11,106 nt of DNA, taken from positions 1 through 11,106 of the forward strand of contig JAGNPU010000029.1 in assembly GCA_017989485.1 (NCBI GenBank), read 5' to 3'. Source of the stretch: Neisseriaceae bacterium. GTDB taxonomy: Bacteria > Pseudomonadota > Gammaproteobacteria > Burkholderiales > Neisseriaceae. The translations under genes were made by a program, and so were the position numbers. The notes under the pieces were generated by a model, which did no database searches, was not told where the DNA came from, and saw only the letters and a program-made list of their open reading frames with translations. Numbering within the stretch: position 1 is the first letter of the stretch; each line of letters begins with the position of its first letter. Positions 8,174 to 11,106 of the stretch are shown here, piece by piece.

Positions 8174-8566
8174 ATGGCGCGATTAGGATTTGGGGCAAGT
8201 GCCAATCGATTATTGAGCAATGTGTTGGACCTGCTGTTCGTGCGGGTGCAAATGGCCCGATTGGAAATGCAAGAACACAAAGACAACCTGGTGGCCAACG
8301 TGGTGTCCTTAATCCTCGTGGGCATCAGCGCCTTAGTGGCGGTGGTGTGTTTGTTGCTGGGTTTGAATGCGGTTTTGCCGCCCGTGGCCAAAATATGGGT
8401 GTTTTTTGGCATCGCCGTAGTGGCCTTAGCCGTTATGCTGTGGTTGTTGAGCGGCATTTCGGCACGCAAGCAGGATCAAAAACAGCTGTTGTCAGACACG
8501 CTGCTGGAATTGAAGAACGACTTGTCTATGCTCAAAGGCAGAATCGATGCCTTGGATGATGACTAA
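8174..8566 (+). CDS. YqjE-like (putative phage holin superfamily, DUF1469 type) membrane protein
   Basis: The 130-residue product has an amphipathic N-terminal helix (about 10-36), two membrane helices (about 39-63 and 72-93), and a charged, probably helical C-terminal tail (about 96-130) ending in DALDDD. This layout, the length and the place directly after a DUF883 gene match the YqjE group, which databases label 'phage holin family' although it is a host protein, not a lysis gene. TAGGAG at 8162-8167 is six bases before the ATG. A 147-residue frame overlaps it from 8116 in another phase; that one lacks a good ribosome site and hydrophobic order and is treated as a shadow. Function in the cell is unknown, plausibly envelope-related. 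Confidence 0.85.
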   Translation: MARLGFGASANRLLSNVLDLLFVRVQMARLEMQEHKDNLVANVVSLILVGISALVAVVCLLLGLNAVLPPVAKIWVFFGIAVVALAVMLWLLSGISARKQDQKQLLSDTLLELKNDLSMLKGRIDALDDD

Positions 8567-8569
8567 CTC

Positions 8570-8575
8570 AGGAGG
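8570..8575 (+). promoter_or_regulatory. Strong ribosome binding site of the third small gene
   Basis: AGGAGG, three bases after the YqjE-like gene's stop codon, is six bases before the GTG at 8582, which makes that GTG the favoured start. The GTG at 8576 touches the site and is too close. A further ATG at 8606 is preceded by AAGAGG at 8595-8600 and remains possible. Confidence 0.6.
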
Positions 8576-8581
8576 GTGACG

Positions 8582-8845
8582 GTGAGATCAAATCAAGAGG
8601 TTGAAATGGCCTTGTTAAAGCTTAAGGGCGAGGCATTGCGTTTGCAAATCGGTGCCGATGCGGCCCAGATGAAGCAAACCGTCACCAAGCCCTATCGTTT
8701 GGTGTCTGAGGTGGGTGCCACCGTGGGCATGTGGCCTTGGGCAAGGCTGTTGCTGAGCCAAACCAAGGGGCAAAGATTAAATAAGCCGCTTAAGTGGGCC
8801 GCCATCTTAGGGGTCGGTGCCTATCTTTGGCAAAAAACGCGTTAA
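8582..8845 (+). CDS. Small hypothetical protein in the yqjK position
   Basis: I do not recognise this by sequence. From GTG 8582 it is 87 residues; from ATG 8606 it would be 79. The N-terminal half is a charged helix (MALLKLKGEALRLQIGADAAQ), and the C-terminal part is basic and mildly hydrophobic (PLKWAAILGVGAYLWQKTR), possibly a single short membrane-associated helix. The spacing of 15 bases from the YqjE-like gene, in the same direction, makes one transcript likely. In enterobacteria the matching place holds yqjK, also a small basic protein, but similarity beyond position and character could not be judged. A bidirectional terminator follows 15 bases after its stop. Confidence 0.7.
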   Translation: MRSNQEVEMALLKLKGEALRLQIGADAAQMKQTVTKPYRLVSEVGATVGMWPWARLLLSQTKGQRLNKPLKWAAILGVGAYLWQKTR

Positions 8846-8860
8846 GCCGAATGCGTGTTC

Positions 8861-8895
8861 AAAAAAACCTACGTTTCCAAGACGTAGGTTTTTTT
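8861..8895. terminator. Bidirectional rho-independent terminator between convergent genes
   Basis: AAAAAAACCTACGT (8861-8874) and ACGTAGGTTTTTTT (8882-8895) form a perfect 14-bp stem around TTCCAAG. The seven A bases on the left and seven T bases on the right give a T run on either strand. It therefore serves the three-gene set read rightwards and the MFS gene read leftwards, whose stop codon lies at 8904-8906. Confidence 0.93.
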
Positions 8896-8903
8896 ATGGC
8901 TGC

Positions 8904-10286
8904 TTAAGATCGCTTGCTGGGGAGGACGAATACGCTGGCGAGTAGGCCGGCAAAGACCAATGCCGCGGAAAGTAAAATGGCGTAGGCGTAGCTGTCGGCC
9001 TCGCTGCCGCCGCTGGCCGTGACCGAAATGCTGACGGCGACGGCAATGGCCAGGCCGATGGCCGAGCCCACCTCTTGGGTGGTGGTCAACATGCCGCCGG
9101 CAATGCCGTGGTGTTCTGGCGCCACGTCGGCTATGCCGGCCACCGTCCAAGCGGGAAAGGCGGTGCCGTAGCCGATGCCGGCAATGACGGTGCCCGGCAG
9201 CACCGAGGCCGCCCAGGCGCTGTCTGTACCTAAGGCGCTGCCCAATAGCAATAGGCCGGCCACAAAGACCACCATGCCGGCGTTAATGGTGGCCTTGGCA
9301 CCGATGCGGGCCACCAAAATCGGGCCTAGCCAGGCGCTGGCGAGGGTGAAGCAGACCGCCATGGGCAATAGGCCTAGGCCCGCTTGGGTGGGGGTAAACG
9401 CCAGTACCGACTGCATGTATAAGGCCGTGATGATAAAGGTTGGGCCCAGGGCGGTATTGCCCAGCAGGGACACCAGGTTGGCACCGCCGGTGCCGCGTGC
9501 CCCAAAAACCGCTAGCGGCATGATGGGGTGCTTGGCCTTGGTTTGCGACCATACAAACAGGGCCAGTATTGCCAGCGCCAGCAGCATGAGGCCGTAGGTA
9601 ACGGGGTGATGAATGCCCACGTGCTCACTGTTGGCAAAGGCATAAATCAGCATGGCCGAGCCGCTGGCAACCAGAAGGGCGCCAAGAATGTCTAGGCTGA
9701 CTTTGGGGGTGCCTGCTGGCGGTAGCCCAACCGGCAATACGGGGCTGAGCAGCATGATGATGAGGCCGATGGGGACGTTCACCCACAGCACCCAACGCCA
9801 GCTGAGGACGTCGGTAATCAGGCCGCCCAAGATTAACCCCGCCACAAAGCCGGTGGCCGCCACCGCCGTCCAGGCCCCTAAGGCTTTGTTGCGCTCGCGT
9901 TCAAGGGTGAAGACGGACAGTAAAATAGACAGGGCGGCCGGCGAAAACAAGGCCGCGCCAAAGCCCTGTAGCGCCCGAGTGATGACGAGCATTGTGGGGG
10001 TTTGGGCAAAGCCACCGATCAAAGACGCCAGGGTGAAGACGATGAGGCCGGTTAAGAAAACGCGGCGGCGGCCAAACAGGTCGGCGGCGCGGCCACCGAG
10101 CAGCAAAAAGCCGGCAATGGCGACGCCATAGGCGTTGATGACCCACTGCAGGCCGCCGGGGGTGAAGTTAAGGCTGGCTTGGATTTGTGGCAGGGGAATC
10201 ATGGTGATGGAAAAGTCCAGCAGGGCGACAAACTGGGTGGTGCACAGCAAGATGAGGCAGATAAGGCGTTTTTGTCCGGCGGTCAT
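8904..10286 (-). CDS. DHA2-type (14-helix, EmrB/QacA-like) MFS drug exporter
   Basis: This is a predicted proton-coupled exporter of the major facilitator superfamily in the inner membrane; substrates are unknown. The 460 residues contain 14 hydrophobic segments that I can count, as in DHA2. Signatures: first helix with LLDFSITMIPLPQI (22-35), a variant of the usual LDxTIVNVALP; motif A GGRAADLFGRRR (64-75) in the loop between helices 2 and 3; the ALQGFGAALFSPA stretch; and motif C-like GLILGGLITD followed by WRWVLWVNVPIG. On its own strand AGGA lies six bases before the ATG. No membrane-fusion or outer-membrane partner is beside it, so it may work alone. The divergent LysR gene is its probable regulator. 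By eye it is richer in GC than the TCA genes, so later acquisition is possible. Confidence 0.92.
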   Translation of the reverse strand: MTAGQKRLICLILLCTTQFVALLDFSITMIPLPQIQASLNFTPGGLQWVINAYGVAIAGFLLLGGRAADLFGRRRVFLTGLIVFTLASLIGGFAQTPTMLVITRALQGFGAALFSPAALSILLSVFTLERERNKALGAWTAVAATGFVAGLILGGLITDVLSWRWVLWVNVPIGLIIMLLSPVLPVGLPPAGTPKVSLDILGALLVASGSAMLIYAFANSEHVGIHHPVTYGLMLLALAILALFVWSQTKAKHPIMPLAVFGARGTGGANLVSLLGNTALGPTFIITALYMQSVLAFTPTQAGLGLLPMAVCFTLASAWLGPILVARIGAKATINAGMVVFVAGLLLLGSALGTDSAWAASVLPGTVIAGIGYGTAFPAWTVAGIADVAPEHHGIAGGMLTTTQEVGSAIGLAIAVAVSISVTASGGSEADSYAYAILLSAALVFAGLLASVFVLPSKRS

Positions 10287-10480
10287 GATGATCCTAACGG
10301 GTTTTGGAGTATGGTTTTTCTAAACATGAACAAGCCTAATCGAGGCAATGTGTTCAGGGCTTGATCGGTGCGTGTCAAATAATCCCTTTGTTTTGTTGAA
10401 TTTGTGGCACACTATACGACGCCTATTTTATTTACCCAAACGATAGATTCTTCGTTTAAAGTTTAGAAAATCTAAAGATT
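10287..10480. promoter_or_regulatory. Divergent promoter region between the MFS and LysR genes
   Basis: These 194 bases must hold the promoters of both genes and probably the LysR operator. On the - strand a perfect -35 hexamer TTGACA lies at 10378-10373, but the matching -10 (GAACAC or nearby) is poor. On the + strand TTGTGG (10402-10407) with TATTTT (10424-10429) at 16-base spacing is a weak candidate. The segment is clearly AT-richer than the flanking genes, as expected for a control region. Exact start points cannot be called. Confidence 0.45.
10462..10476. promoter_or_regulatory. Palindrome TTTAGA-AAA-TCTAAA, candidate LysR operator
   Basis: This is a perfect 6-bp inverted repeat with a 3-base centre, ending four bases before the LysR start codon. 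It contains the T-N11-A arrangement (10463 to 10475) that LysR-type regulators commonly bind. Being where the ribosome site should be, it could allow the regulator to repress its own gene. The palindrome is directly seen; its binding role is inferred. Confidence 0.4.
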
Positions 10481-11106
10481 ATGAGCAGACCTTTACCCTT
10501 ATTGCCCCTGCATACGTTTGTGCACATCAGCCGGCAAGGCAGCATTAAAGCGGCGGCCGAAGTGCTGCACGTGACCTCTGGGGCCATTAGCCAGCAGCTA
10601 CGGCAGTTGGAAGCCCGACTCGGGGTGCAGCTGTTTGTGCGCACGCGGGAGGGCATGACCTTGACCGAGGAAGGCCGGCTCATTTATCCGGTCTTGAGCC
10701 AGGCGTTTGATCAAATCAGCAGCGTCGCCGAGCTGTTGGCGGTGCATCAGGCGAGGCCGACCTTGACCATCAGCACCGTGCCCTCGTTTGCCGCCTCTTG
10801 GTTGGTGCCGCGTTTAAATCGATTCAATGCCCAATATCCGGAGATTGAGGTGAGGGTAGAGGCCACGCCTAAGCTGGTGGATTTAAAGCGACAGCAGGTC
10901 GACATTGCGCTGCGCCACGGTTTGGGTGATTACCCTGGATTGACGACCATTCGCTTATTGGCGCCAGAAATGGTGCCCGTCTTGAGCCCACAGCTGTTGC
11001 AGGGACGCGCCGGCATCACCGCGCCGGCCGACTGTTTGGCCTATCCCTTATTGCAAGATTCTGACCGTGCCGATTGGCGTCTGTGGCTACAGGCGCATGG
11101 CGTGGG
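10481..11106 (+). CDS. LysR-type transcriptional regulator, GcvA-like, 3'-truncated by window edge
   Basis: 208 complete codons are visible and the frame is open at the right edge; full members have about 300 residues. The N-terminal winged helix-turn-helix is clear: LHTFVHISRQGSIKAAAEVL (10-29), then HVTSGAISQQLRQLEARLG (30-48) and the wing LFVRTREGMTLTEEG. The effector domain begins near residue 90 with LTISTVPSFAASWLVPRLNR, and IALRHGLGDYPGL is typical of the GcvA group. It probably controls the divergent MFS exporter; the ligand is unknown. The start at ATG 10481 is the only ATG in frame, as no upstream in-frame ATG was found, and its ribosome site is weak (AAAG). The GcvA resemblance is to the family, not to glycine-cleavage control in particular. 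Confidence 0.93.
   Translation, partial: MSRPLPLLPLHTFVHISRQGSIKAAAEVLHVTSGAISQQLRQLEARLGVQLFVRTREGMTLTEEGRLIYPVLSQAFDQISSVAELLAVHQARPTLTISTVPSFAASWLVPRLNRFNAQYPEIEVRVEATPKLVDLKRQQVDIALRHGLGDYPGLTTIRLLAPEMVPVLSPQLLQGRAGITAPADCLAYPLLQDSDRADWRLWLQAHGV

Noticed and set aside
8116..8559. 147-residue + strand frame overlapping the YqjE-like gene
   Set aside because: It is out of phase with the YqjE-like gene, which has TAGGAG, two clear membrane helices and family layout; the longer frame has none of these and contains the hairpin at its start.
8174..8566. Prophage or lysis gene suggested by the 'phage holin' family label
   Set aside because: The YqjE group is a bacterial chromosomal family paired with DUF883 genes; no phage gene, integrase or attachment site is nearby.
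9652..10131. 159-residue + strand frame inside the MFS gene
   Set aside because: It is antisense to the exporter and shows the Arg/Pro/Thr-rich composition of a shadow frame in GC-rich DNA.
1..11106. CRISPR arrays, insertion sequences, toxin-antitoxin or defence genes
   Set aside because: No regularly spaced repeats, transposase motifs, terminal inverted repeats or recognisable defence proteins were seen on reading either strand.

Overview
The window reads as a chromosomal core-metabolism segment of a betaproteobacterium, most likely of the order Neisseriales. The basis is the gene order sucA-sucB-lpd-(small membrane gene)-sucC-sucD, as I recall it from Neisseria, together with protein sequences of betaproteobacterial type. 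Base composition looks moderate, slightly above half GC by eye. The genus cannot be fixed from the sequence: no canonical Neisseriaceae DNA uptake sequence was found.

Region 1 (1-7547) is a TCA-cycle block on the + strand. It holds the last 767 residues of 2-oxoglutarate dehydrogenase E1 (sucA, cut by the left edge), the E2 succinyltransferase (sucB), the E3 dihydrolipoamide dehydrogenase (lpd), a 98-residue three-helix membrane protein whose start overlaps the lpd stop, and both succinyl-CoA synthetase subunits (sucC, sucD). Together these turn 2-oxoglutarate into succinyl-CoA and then succinate, yielding NADH and a nucleoside triphosphate. Hairpins sit in the sucA-sucB and sucB-lpd gaps, and a strong rho-independent terminator follows sucD.

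Region 2 (7548-8895) begins with about 240 bases without a convincing gene. Three small + strand genes follow: a DUF883 (ElaB/YqjD-like) tail-anchored protein, a YqjE-like two-helix membrane protein and a short unrecognised protein in the place that yqjK holds in enterobacteria. A perfect 14-bp stem with A and T runs on its two sides then acts as a terminator for both strands.

Region 3 (8904-11106) is a divergent pair. A 14-helix DHA2-type MFS exporter lies on the - strand, and a GcvA-like LysR regulator, cut by the right edge, lies on the + strand. Their 194-base shared gap contains a perfect TTTAGA-AAA-TCTAAA palindrome just before the regulator's start codon. By eye this region is richer in GC than the TCA genes.

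No mobile element, CRISPR array, tRNA or rRNA was seen. Nothing here amounts to an evident new multi-gene system. The items most worth checking are the unexplained small membrane gene inside the TCA operon, the palindrome at the LysR start and the conserved-looking intergenic hairpins.
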